DNA from: Prostheceraeus crozeri
Taxonomy: Eukaryota > Platyhelminthes > Polycladida > Euryleptidae
Reading direction: 5' to 3'
Length of the DNA stretch: 64,000 nucleotides
NCBI GenBank assembly: GCA_907163375.1
Contig: CAJQUW010011310.1
Location: 310,001 to 374,000, forward strand
A program made the position numbers and the translations under genes. The number at the start of each line of letters is the position of its first letter. Within the stretch, counting starts at the first letter, position 1. Below the pieces are notes generated by a model, which did not search any database, was not told where the DNA came from, and saw nothing but the letters and a program-made list of their open reading frames with translations. Shown here one piece after another: positions 1 through 11,700 of this stretch.

Positions 1-737
1 AGCGAACTATATACGGTATGAAACCATAAAATTTAACAAAGAAATTATTATCTGACAAAAAGTTCATTTTGTCACTACATAGCAGGACACAGCTTATAAC
101 AATATACTAAGTTAGAGAAAAAGGCTTTATCTGCATCTTTGATCATTCAAAAACCAATTGTACACTACTACTGATAATTAGGGCAATTGTTTAGTGCAGT
201 ATGAAATTAAAAATTGTACATTTATGAAATGGTAATTATGTAAAATTGTGTGTTTATACATATAACACAATATTGCGTTTTACCTATAATTCATTAGTTT
301 ACGGTAGGGTTAGCCTATATCGGCTTCAGCTATATCAATGTCTCTTCCTTGTTCCCACCAGCCGCCAATACAGGCGAATTATGCGGGCCTAGGTCGAGCG
401 ACCCTATGCTGCTCAATTTTTTAGAATTTGACCTAATTTACTAATCAACAATTAGACCATTTTTTATTCATATACCTATAACTTAAGCAAATAACATTCT
501 AAAACCCACAGCATCCTATTATTTTGAATTGGTTTAGTAAAAGTACAATAACGATAAAAATCTTTAGAACCAGATATGGCTTTTTTGGTATAGTACAGTA
601 AAAAGTAGCTAAGTCTTTTGCTGTAAATACACACTTTACTGTTCAATAAATATTTTATGCAGCTATACCGATACTTTAAGTTTTAGATCTACACTGTTGT
701 TCGATTGACACTCACTTGTAGTATTAGGTTCGACGAT
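1..737. other. AT-rich flank without a recognised gene
   Basis: I see no exon with recognisable protein similarity here. If the BED zinc-finger exon at 738-923 is a first exon, this stretch is the start of its first intron and later exons lie off the left edge. Confidence 0.4.
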
Positions 738-923
738 TTATACTTCTTTCTCGGTCGAATTTGAAGTAGAGCACTTAAGTTGATGCGTTCGTAAACGTGC
801 AACCAATCCTTGTAACTCATATTTGCAAGATTTACATCGCGCCCGACATCCAGTTTGTGTTGTAGACGGAATTTTGTCGTAAAATGCCCAAATAGGATCA
901 GCTTTTCTACCCGCCATTTTCAT
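738..923 (-). CDS. BED-type zinc-finger exon (ZBED/hAT-like), partial
   Basis: A 61-residue minus-strand reading frame starts with MAGRKADPIWAFYDKI and carries a BED finger: the Trp/Phe aromatic start, a Cys-x2-Cys pair (RCKSCKYEL) and a His/Cys end (RTHQLKC). BED fingers bind DNA in hAT transposases and in domesticated ZBED factors. No transposase core follows within the window. The frame runs into GTATAA near 744, a possible splice donor, so this is probably a first coding exon whose remainder lies beyond the left edge. It could be a domesticated host gene or the 5' part of a hAT element; I cannot tell which. The upstream side faces the NF-YB promoter region, so the two genes may be divergent. 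Confidence 0.55.
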   Translation of the reverse strand: MKMAGRKADPIWAFYDKIPSTTQTGCRARCKSCKYELQGLVARLRTHQLKCSTSNSTEKEV

Positions 924-989
924 CTATGATATTTCCGAGAAAAAAGCATTTCCAGATTCCCGTGTGAATCCTAACATTTTCGATTAGGC

Positions 990-1160
990 ATTAGTCGGCC
1001 AATCAGGCAGCCAACCAGTGTTATTCCCAAGAACCAACATTTCCAAGAAAATATCCATCATGACGTCAGCTAAAACGCGTACGAGCACATGAATGATTCA
1101 TGGGTATCACGCTGATTCAGGAATTCTATCTGACAGATGAGTACAACGAGTATAAAACAC
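990..1160. promoter_or_regulatory. promoter-like region between BED exon and NF-YB
   Basis: A CCAAT box lies at 999-1003 (ggccaatcag), a perfect CRE palindrome TGACGTCA at 1061-1068 and a TATA-like tataaaa at 1151-1157 on the plus strand. The stretch sits between the ATG of the minus-strand BED exon (923) and the first NF-YB coding exon (2708). A shared or divergent promoter is an inference: no transcription start can be read from sequence, and the non-coding first exon of NF-YB was not located. Confidence 0.35.
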
Positions 1161-1379
1161 ATGATTCAGTAGCATATGTTAGGTTATTAAGCAGACTCTT
1201 GCGCGGCAGTCTAATGAGTGTTTAACGATCAACAGTTTGATAAATATCAAAAACCGGACAATATAATCAGTAATTGAATTTAGGATTTCAAATACTGTTT
1301 TTTGAATGAGACTTTCCATATCACTATGCCATATGTATATGTACATGTATACATACAAATATAATTTTACGTGTATTCA

Positions 1380-1711
1380 AAGTATGATAGAAATCAAGTG
1401 ATTAAATCGACAGCTTACTTGATCAGATGATTTAAATCGAGTCTGTCGATGATTGTTTTGATTTTTGGCAATCCTGAACCATGTACAGGTAGGCCTATGT
1501 AGTCTACATGTATGATACATACATGCCTATGTTGGTTTTGAACTGAATTTCGCTAGTTTTAATACCAAGCTAGTTAAAGGAGTAAAAGAAATGAGTCGAA
1601 AGACAAATTTTCAAAAAAATCAACTTTTGATTTAAATCGCTGATTTTTTTAAAAAAATCAATTGATTTAAATCGCAATTTAAATCAGTGATTTAAATCAA
1701 GCCAACCCTGA
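1380..1711. mobile_element. hAT-type MITE fragment with GATTTAAATC repeats
   Basis: Several copies of the palindrome gatttaaatc occur at 1429-1700, and the segment ends in gccaaccctg at 1701-1710. This resembles the terminus of short non-autonomous hAT elements (CAGGGTTGGC in reverse). A related but poorer end, ggcaatcctg, lies near 1468-1477. No matching opposite terminus or target duplication was found, so this is a fragment call. Confidence 0.35.
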
Positions 1712-1739
1712 TTGCTATAGACAAGTGGTTTGAATTCAA

Positions 1740-2697
1740 GAAGAATTCATGCCCTTTTCTAAACAATTAACAGAGCTCTTCTGCCTCGAGACACTTTTCA
1801 GGTGCTTTGTGACTAAAGCATTAAATTGAATCTTGTAGCTCACGATAGACTTAAGTATGAAATCCAGGTTAGTTCACTGCTTAAAAGTGTTGCTATTATA
1901 CAATGGATGCTTAATAGACTGTGCGGTATTAAGAGTTATAAACTAAACGATTGGCATTTGACATGTCGAGGGCAGCGCCTCTGATTATTCTGTCCTCTAA
2001 GATCGATGGCCAAAGCACATGTCTTTGGCAAAACATTCCATGCTTTTCCCAATAGATTTTCCGTTATCAGAATCACAAAGCGAATTTGCCCAGACGGGGA
2101 TTTTTCATTCACTGCAGATTGAATTCTTGTTTTTAGAATATGCTTGTGCTCCACAATTGCAGTGACACGTGCGGGGCGCTAATGAAGCGAGTAATTACTG
2201 CAAGCAAATTTCTTTAGTGCAGATCTGCCGAAGTTAAGTTGACTGTTGGTTGGAATTCAATCATAATTGCACGAATGATGTTTCACGAAAGTTTGATGTT
2301 TGCTGGTTTGACTGTTTGATAGTCAATCTGTTATAATGTAGAAGAGTTCAACAAGCATCAAGGAGTGTCAAATAATTGATGCTGCACTCTACTGTAATTC
2401 ACCGGAAGTAGCAAAATGGCATTATATTTTTATTTGACCAGTAATTAATAAGTTGATTTTTCGATAAATGATGGGCAGCACTAGTTTTGATTAACATTTG
2501 GTGTTGAATATCTGTAGACAAACATTTTACTCTTTCGGAAGATCGTACAGTAGAAATGTGATACTGTTATACACAGATCTCTATGTAAATGTGGTCTCCT
2601 CCACAGATTATGAAAATTACGCGATAAATCATGTACATTCAACTCTGCTATTGAATAAAACTATTTGAGGAGTGAAAAAACTGCTTTTACTTTCCAG
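1740..2697. other. spacer / presumed NF-YB 5' intron
   Basis: I find no coding or repeat feature. It ends in a polypyrimidine tract and AG (cttttactttccag, ending at 2697) that opens the first NF-YB coding exon, so at least part of it should be intron of that gene. Confidence 0.4.
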
Positions 2698-2707
2698 AAC
2701 CTTGGCT

Positions 2708-5700
2708 ATGGACTCAAATAGCGAAGGAAATGCTGATTACCAAGACGCTCAATTTTATGATGGACTTGATGGTAAGTTGTTGATGTTAGAATTTGAAATT
2801 AGAAGTCACGACATAAGCGGCGGTGGAGTAATTGACCCATAGCAATGTATAGGTCGCAAAGCAACGTTTCTCGCATTCTACTCACTACCGCTTCAATTTC
2901 AATTTGTTAAGATGATGTCATGTTTGTCGAGCATTCAGGGTTTTTGCTGGTGGTGGAGTAACCACAAAACCTGATGAGCTCTTCTGTGCAAGTCAGACGC
3001 TTTTCACAACTGCACAAGTTGTAGCATCATTTTAGTTGAGTCGTCAAATAAAAAATATTAAACTAAATTAAATCTTAAATTTCGTTCAGTAAATTTTTCA
3101 ATCAGAGGACTTGGAGATGATATGGCATATCCAAATTGATCATATATTTCAAAATTAAGAGTCATTCATGATTAATATCTTCTGCGCCAAACTCTCAAGG
3201 ATGGAAGTCAACATATGCTGATATTTCCCACTTCGATTTTGGTGACTGCAGGAATGGATTGTTCCGCCATTTGCATGAGAAATGCAATGTTTATGCGATT
3301 ATTGTAGCAGTTCATGTCGAATTTCTACGATTAATCGTTCAAATTCCGATTTCCAGACACTGAATAAACCTTCACATACATTGAAGAATGGTGAACTAGG
3401 CGGCCGAAATCGATAAGATTGAGCAGCTTGGAGATTTGCTTGCTCAGCCGAACTGTGAAATGATAGATAAAACAAATTGCATAAAATTTTATAATTCCGC
3501 TTGAACAGCATGTTGTTTATAATTTAATCCAAAAAGCCTTGGTGTTGTTTATATGGCATTTATTGCCCAAATTTTCGCCTACTCAGGCCGCTTCACTATT
3601 TTATTGCTCCTCCTTTTCACCCCTGAAGCGGCCTGAGTAGGCGAAAATTTGGGCAATTAATGCCATATAAACAACAGCAAGGCTTTTTGGATTAAATTAT
3701 AAAACAAATTGTTAAATAAGAGCACAGTAGGAGCGTCAACCAAGGTTTGTGAGGCTTCTTCAAGTCTTCATGTCCATTGCATCCCTCCCTTTAAGCATGG
3801 TTTACTAAGCTTCCTTCGCTTGACATTACACAAGTGGCCGACATTTGCTGACTCCTCCGTCTATCCACAACTGAAAAAGCAGGTTGGCCTCGGGGCAACT
3901 GATCAGCCCTTACTTCTGCACATCCGAAGACTAAAGCAGTCTCATCTATTAGATAACTTTAAAAGTTTATGTTCGGCTGAAAGCTTCTATTTCTTTAGCA
4001 CACAATGCTCAAGGTCTCTGTAAGAGAGGGAAGCTACATTACAATAATCGGAAAAAGAGTCAATGGGATACATAATAGTCACTCAAACATGCAGTGTCAC
4101 ATCATACTGAAGTACAAGTATAAATGTTATAAATGAAGCACGCGAGTATACGATATCATATTGCACTATCTATGAGCACCTTTTTTCTCTGTTTGCATCG
4201 AGAAGTGATAAGGCTCGCAGCCCGGATGAAAATAAAGTCCGGGATAGCCCAATTTTCAAAGTTCTCTGCGAAGTTGTCTTAACTATTGCCATCAACTTGC
4301 TTTTTTCGGTCCTTGACAACATTTCTTTCTCTATCTTGTCTTTCACCTCGCCTTTCACATTCATGATGATTTATCTGATTTCGGAAAATCTGCCTTCATT
4401 TCCTGGACGTCTCAAAGCTTTGCCGTGATATTAAAGAGACAGTCATTAGCAGCATGGCGTACAGTCAAATAGTTTGTTGAATTTCCCTTCACCAGAAATC
4501 CTGTTAACTTCACATGTTTTGAGGCCTCTGTAGCTATTTTATCGTCATGTTTGAGCAGACTCATGTCATGTGTTTTGAGGTGATCGTGCAGTCCTTTGGC
4601 GGAGGTTGCGCTTCCCATTAAAATCTGGCTGCAGGCTTTACAATGGGCTTTATTACTATCCCAGTTTTTGCGATGGTGCTTCAATTTGGTGTGTTGCTTC
4701 TGGATTCTAATCATATAATTGATTGTTCTTAAACTGTCAATAAAGTGATATTTTGACACGCCCGATTTCACATGTGCGTCAATAATTGACTGGGTTTTGC
4801 AAGTCTGACGTGAGTGACTCACTCACTCCACGATTTATCGTCCCCTTCGCTCCGTGTTTTGAGTGTTGGACATTGAATGCAGTGCTGAGCAAGGGGAGGC
4901 CGCCATTGAGGCTCCTCCCATGTTATCCACTACTTTCAGAAGGTATGACTAGTTGCTTGACATTGATTACGACTTAAGGTTACATAATGTTAATTTGTGT
5001 TCATTGACTCGGCAGTGAAAAATGTGTTATTTCCTGCCAACCAATGCCGTCAAATCTAAACCCAGGGTAATTATTTCTTAAATATGATGTCATCAGTACA
5101 ACACGACTGACAGCGCATCCAATGGACGTGTCACACTTGATGAATTGCCCCTATTAGAAGCGAATGAGACATCTTTCATCGATTTTCCAGTGAAATTCCA
5201 CTGCGTATTTATATAAAACCGTCATTTCTAGCAATTCGCGCTAATTTCCACGGCTCGGGCCCGGCTCTAAAGCCCGGGGTTTAACCCCGAAAATCGAGCA
5301 TTCATCCCGGGCTCAAGCCTGAACTGCGAACCCTAAGAAAGAACCATTCACTCATTGATTTTCTGTCTTCCTTAACATCATTCATATTACGCTGCTGTGG
5401 AACATGGAATATCATGTTTAAAGCATAGAGGCAGCCGTACAATATTTCAACAAAGGTGTAGTCGCAGACACAGATCGTTGGCTCTATAGGAATACGAATT
5501 TTCTGCTCTGTAAGTTTTTGTTGGGAAATCAAGTGCACAAGATGATGATAATTTTCTATACTTCATTAATTTCGGCCTCCTCTTAGGCCATTATCAGAAG
5601 CAGATGTTACTGAACTGATAATTGCGTAGGAGGATGCCGAAATTAATAAAGTCGAGAAAATTATTACCATCTTGTGAACTTGGTTTCCTAACAAAAACTT

Positions 5701-8700
5701 ACAGAAAAAAATATGAATAACCAAGGCCTCTTTAACACTGGATGACGAATTATCAACTCAGATTTTATCTACTCTAGGATATACTCAGAGTGATCTTCTG
5801 TGATTGAAGCCGGGCAAGCAATCATATCTTCATCTATGCGAATATTGTGTGAACCTCTTCGGAGTCTTGCAACAGTGCGAACCTTTGGTGTTGCCGTATT
5901 ATAGTGCACTCTGTATTGTATCAAATATTCACTAAACATGCAGCGTTAGAAATTCTCACATCACTTGTAGGCAGCAATGTTCCTCTGCAAAGTTTTCACA
6001 GCTTTCTCTTGTTTATATGGTGTTACTATATAATGCTTGCATATAAAATAGGTATATTGCTCCAGTTGTAATTTATTGTTATTTCTCCTCTAGGTTGGCC
6101 AAAATGATTTGCAGTTTCTGTTTGACTTAGCTGTAAATTATCGTATTATGCCTTCACATTATGTATCAGATAATTGTAAATAAAATGTTTCAAGTCCACA
6201 GTCAGAAACGACATGTTTAAGATCCCAGGGCTTTTGACTTTCACCAAGCAATGATATATGGGTGAGTAATGCACACGTGATATGACACCGATCAATGAGA
6301 ATATTCACATTCAAAAGAGTGCAAGATGTGTAAAGTTACCGTTTCAAATGGGAACATCAATGTTTTGATACTGATGTTCAATATGCCTGAAGTCAGTGAT
6401 AACTACAGTCTTTGGATTCTTTAAATTTTCCTTTTGATCCAAAATGTTCACAGTACCCATTTAATTGTTCTTAATATTCTCTTCAGAAGATGTTGTAGCT
6501 TGCAAAAGATATCTTCTCGCTAAGGGTAGGTGCGACTTTTACATGCGCTTTTAATTGCCTGCCTATTTATATAAGTCGCTAAGGATGGCATTTATTTCAT
6601 TTAATTTTGTTCTTAGATTAAATATTTTTTTAATTTTAATTTATATTGCAAGTTTTTGGTGTGGTTTTATTGCATTGTGAATAAAATGGATTCTTTTGTT
6701 ACATGTATATTCGAAATGAGTAAATGAAGAACAACGATTATGATGCAAAATAGATTATACACCACATTATACAGGGTGTAACAAGAGTTTCTGACCCACC
6801 TATCATTGTCAATATCTTGTATTTTTCTCTAAAGTTATCAATTAATATATTATGCGCACTGCTTCTTATGTTAATAGATGTTGTGACGCCCATATTATTG
6901 AAAGGAGAACACATGAGGCTCCAGAAAAAACTGTTTATTTTAATGATAAGACATAGCAAAAAGTCAATATTTCGTGTGCCCACCTGAGTTATCCACACAT
7001 GCGTGCAAACGAGTGATACTATCTCACTCGTCCTGAACACGAGTGATGAGCTGGTCGCGATTTCGTGGTCGTGGTGCCCTAAACACCGATTGCTGAAGGT
7101 GCTCAACACCGATTCCACAAATGCTCCAAAGGATTCAGGTCGGGTGAGTTTCCCGGTCAATCAACCCAGACATTGGGAAACATTTCATTGCACCTTTGGA
7201 TTGAGGCTCTTGCGGTGTGGCAGGTGGCACCGTCCTGCATTAGAATTATCGCATGTGGCATCGGGAATATCTGTTGAGCACATTCTGCATACATAGGAAG
7301 AATGTGTTCCCTGTAATAATCCCTGTTTACAGTTGCCTTTTTATCGACAACATGAAGTCGGGTTTTGCCGTACCGACCAATGCCTCCGGCAACCATTATC
7401 TTGAGAGAGAACTTTGGAACTTTAATCGGTTCAATCTCCTCGGGATGGGCAGTTCGAATACGTCTATTCTGCTTGTTTGGTTTGGGATGCAGCTCAACAG
7501 GAGATTCGTCCGTGAAGAGAATGTGAGAACATTTGATATTTGCGTCAGAGGTGTCTTCACAGAATCCTTCGCTCAATAGACGATTGCAGAATGCAAAGCG
7601 ATCTCTTACATTCTTTGCAGACATAAGACGCTTTGTTGGTTGACGATACGCTACCTTTCCCCACTCATGACGGCGAAGATGCCTGGAAACAGTCATATGT
7701 GAAATGGACTTGCCCTTCTCATGATATCGATCCGATACGTTCAAGATGGTCGCCATTCTTCGAACGCCGCAACTGACCTTGTCTTTCATTTGTAAGCGAA
7801 TCTTGTCCTTTGAGGTGGGACTGAGCTTGCGAGGTCTTTCATCCTCAATGTCACCATCTGCACGTCTGCACCATAGTCTGACAGTATTTCGTGAAAGTTT
7901 TAAGTCCTTGGAAATTTGTCTAATGGAGACTCCAGCTTCACGAAGAGCTTGGACTTTTGAATGAGTATGCCGCCGGGAAGTCATGTCGTTTGTTGATCAC
8001 AAGATAAGAGACGATATCACAGGTATGAAGAGATAACGAGAAGTCACTGGTCAGCAGTTTTTGAGATGGCGTAGGGACAAGGAGGCAATAGGTTTGTTGA
8101 GAGCACGTAAGGATAACAGAGTGAGTCACTGTAACATAAGTTTCTGACACGGCTTGGAAACATTGGTTGCGTACTTTATTGGCAAATGAGACTATGATCC
8201 AATGAACATCAAGCTATTTTCTTATTGGATGTTGCTCATGGCAACACCAGCTTAGTATAGCAATGGTTAGACAGCCAGGAATTCACGGATTTCCTGGTAA
8301 TTTTCTGACCCTCGAACGAAACATATACAAGGTTTTTCGCTGTCATGGAACTGATGCAGACAAGAAATGATCTGCAGTAAAGGGAAAAATAGAGCAAGTG
8401 AAGTACTATCATAAACATTGGAATTCGACAGTATACTAACTGTATTAGGTACATTAGAAAATGAATGGCTTCATTTTGCCGGTGGCACTAAGCGATTATA
8501 GAGTGACATGCTGGATCATGGGTGGGTCAGAAACTTTTCTTACACCCTGTAGCAAGAAACAGAAATCAAGCTCCCCTTTCCTTTAGGCTCGATTTCTATA
8601 AGCGGTAACCCAGCTTCTATTGACCTTTGAAGGCGCGGGTCACCGAAGTACTGTCAACTTCTGTTTAATTTTTACGTTTAGAGAAATCGATCTTAAAAGG

Positions 8701-11700
8701 GGAACTTGATTTTTCCTTTTTGCTATAATGACCATGATCTCCCGTCGTTTGGTCAACTCCGTATGCATCACCGTATATTAGGATTAGTCTAGGTGTGGTG
8801 AAAAAGAATTTTTTCCATAGTCAACGCATGAGGGAGGAAGTATTTGTTCAGGGTGAATCAGAGCAACCGGGTGTTTTCTGACTGGTAGTTAGCGATATGG
8901 CACAGACCGATGACCTGAGCGGACACTACATCTTCTATCGGCAAGGCAATTGGACTTGAAGAAATGGGTGCACATCAAATTTTATCTATTTCTCAGTTTG
9001 AATTTGGTGAGGAGATGCTTGATCACTAACAACAAAGGAACGACAAGACTTACAACGGTGGGATGAGCGGCTGTTATGTATTGACCTCATAAACATATAT
9101 TCGATTCAGCGATTGATAAGTGTGTGATATCGTGCTCAACTGATTATTTGGATATGACCTAAATATAGCTCATTCATATTTGAAATAGCTATACTTTTAG
9201 TGGTGGATGGAATGTTGTATGTATCGAAGCAATATTGATGTAACACGTGAATGTTACGAAAGTATTGCTTCTCACTTGCTAAAGCGTCTATTGGTTGAAT
9301 GACACTGATAGTTAGGACATATGACGTGATGAGGTTGATGGATGGGGTTAACTGGTCGTGCTTAGTTAATTGATCACACAAAGGGGATATATCATCCAGT
9401 TCTAGAAAAAATCTGCAATTAAATTCAATTCAAATCTGCAAAAAGGCAGCAAATAACTTCCACTGAAATGTCAGATGACACTCTATTGCTAGTCGGCGCA
9501 CATATTCGTGAGTGTACAGCTGATCGGCCACAATATACTGCTCAAAAGGTAGACGAGGAAAGGTTGTTCTACCACATTGTCCCCACATTTGCAGTAACTC
9601 GACAGTATATTAAATCAGTTGAATTTTCTTCTGGCTGAATTTTTAGTTAATAAATGCATGCTTACAGCAGTTTAAGGTTTGATTTTGCATGTAGGGTACA
9701 CTATAGGACTAACATTTCAATTAAAATGCGCTTTGTCCAAATTATCAGCGACTTTAACTGCTAATTATGACACAATTGTCTGTAGCGATTTTTGCTCAGC
9801 TTCTTGCAAAGTGGTTTGTTTATTTTGTAAACTCTCACCAACTTTGTACACAATGAGAGATGTCATAATAGTCATTTCTATTACCATTTTATGAAGTGAG
9901 GGAAAAATGGAGTCTCAGGCAAAAAGTAGTGCATGAGAAATATCATAGTTTTACAGACTGCATTCCGAAAACTGCTGTGCATGATATTTGAATGATGAGT
10001 TTTCTTAACACGTGAGTAAGACTGGCGAAATAAGTACTCACTGTGGCGTACAATTTGTTGATAACAGCAGTGATATAATATCAACGATATTGATTTACGT
10101 TGTGGCAATTGTTTTGGTACAAAATATTTATTGGAGCAGGATATATTGACTGGGTGTTAAATTTTTCGCAGCATTTTCTTCGGCTTTTCTAACTGAGTAT
10201 TTATGTGTCTCCAACTTGCTTGCCTTTTCTATGGAACTGTTGCAGTAATAATCTATGTGAAACATTCAACTTTCGAAATTTAAATGTAGAAACTGCATAT
10301 GTTTCACTTCGGCAAGTAAATCCTGCTGCGTCAGATTGAGTGCCGTAAGAGGTGAAAATTGTTTTCCCGAAAACCTGAATGTGTTATTGTCTTAGTATGA
10401 ATATGGCCACGATATATGTACAGTAAATTTAAACGATTTTGAAATTCGATAACGCTTTTTTGCCCTGACGACCTCTGTTTACGGAAAGGCGTGACTTGAA
10501 TAATAAAGATATGAATCCAGTTTTTCCGAATGGAACCCACTGGAAATAGAGCCCGCACTTGAATTGAAAAATAATGATCATACAACACACCCTCCGATTG
10601 AACCCGCGCATAATTTTATCAGTTAGGTTTTTTTACGAGCTTTAATGTGAAGCATCTATCTTTGGATTGTGACTTTACTGGCGTTAAGTCTGGCGTTTTT
10701 ATGCTGTAGCAATGACAAAACAATTATTATTGTTCAATAGTTTAACTGAATTACAAATTCATGACTTGTATAATTAACGTGGCACAGATGAAATCATTTA
10801 CATGTAATTGTCCCGGATGTTGCCTTTTTCTATTTATATACGTGTATGTCATCGTGGTACGAACGTCAGTTTCCCCTTATAAGAGGGAAAAAATAATGTC
10901 GAAAATAAGTGATGCTGATCATTCTGTTTCCTTTATCAATTTTCATTGTTATCTTAACATGAATTGTGTTCTTATCAAAATGGAAAGAAAGGCAAAGTCG
11001 ATAATAGCTCAGCAAATTAGTCTACTCAATGCATTCGATACAAAACAATCAATGAAAACAAAATGGTCTTTGCCACATGTTTACGCTTCTACAAATCTTT
11101 CGCCTCGAGTTCGTCGTCTTGTCGTAATCATCAAAAAGTAATCTTGACCATGTTTTGCACATTTTTCCAGGTGAGGGCTAGAAGTGCCTGTCTAGCATAA
11201 TCAGCGGTAGTATCTCGAAAAATGCTATGTCGAGTACACAAATCGAATCCCTTTTTACACGTCCAGGTTTTTTAAGTTGTTTTAGGAATCCTAATCGCAT
11301 CCATAGAATAGAAAATCGAGTGCCTAGAATAAGAGAAAGATTTCAAAGGAAAGCTCTGTCCTGAGGCTGCAGTCACCCACTTGCTAATCGTCTGGACTGG
11401 ATAATTGGAACATCATTGACATGGACCTTCTCCATTTCTTGATATATTTCCATGTCTCTTGCACAACTATAAAAATCTTATGACAGTTCGATGCTCGTAA
11501 CGTGAGAGCTTACACTCGGTGTAAGAAGCTCAAGGAACTAAAGAAAAACGGCGCAGAAAACCGAGGTGGACGACGACGAGGTCCTTGACTTCCATTGCTT
11601 TGCCGAGGAAGATGCATCGCAGTCGTGGCACTCGGCGTCAGCGTTCGACGATGCCGACTTTCTCGATGACGCTGCCACTACATTTTGGATGTAGATGAAT

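Noticed and set aside
10761..11141. 126-codon plus-strand frame in NF-YB intron 1
   Set aside because: No family motifs, no splice or promoter context, and composition like the surrounding AT-rich intron.
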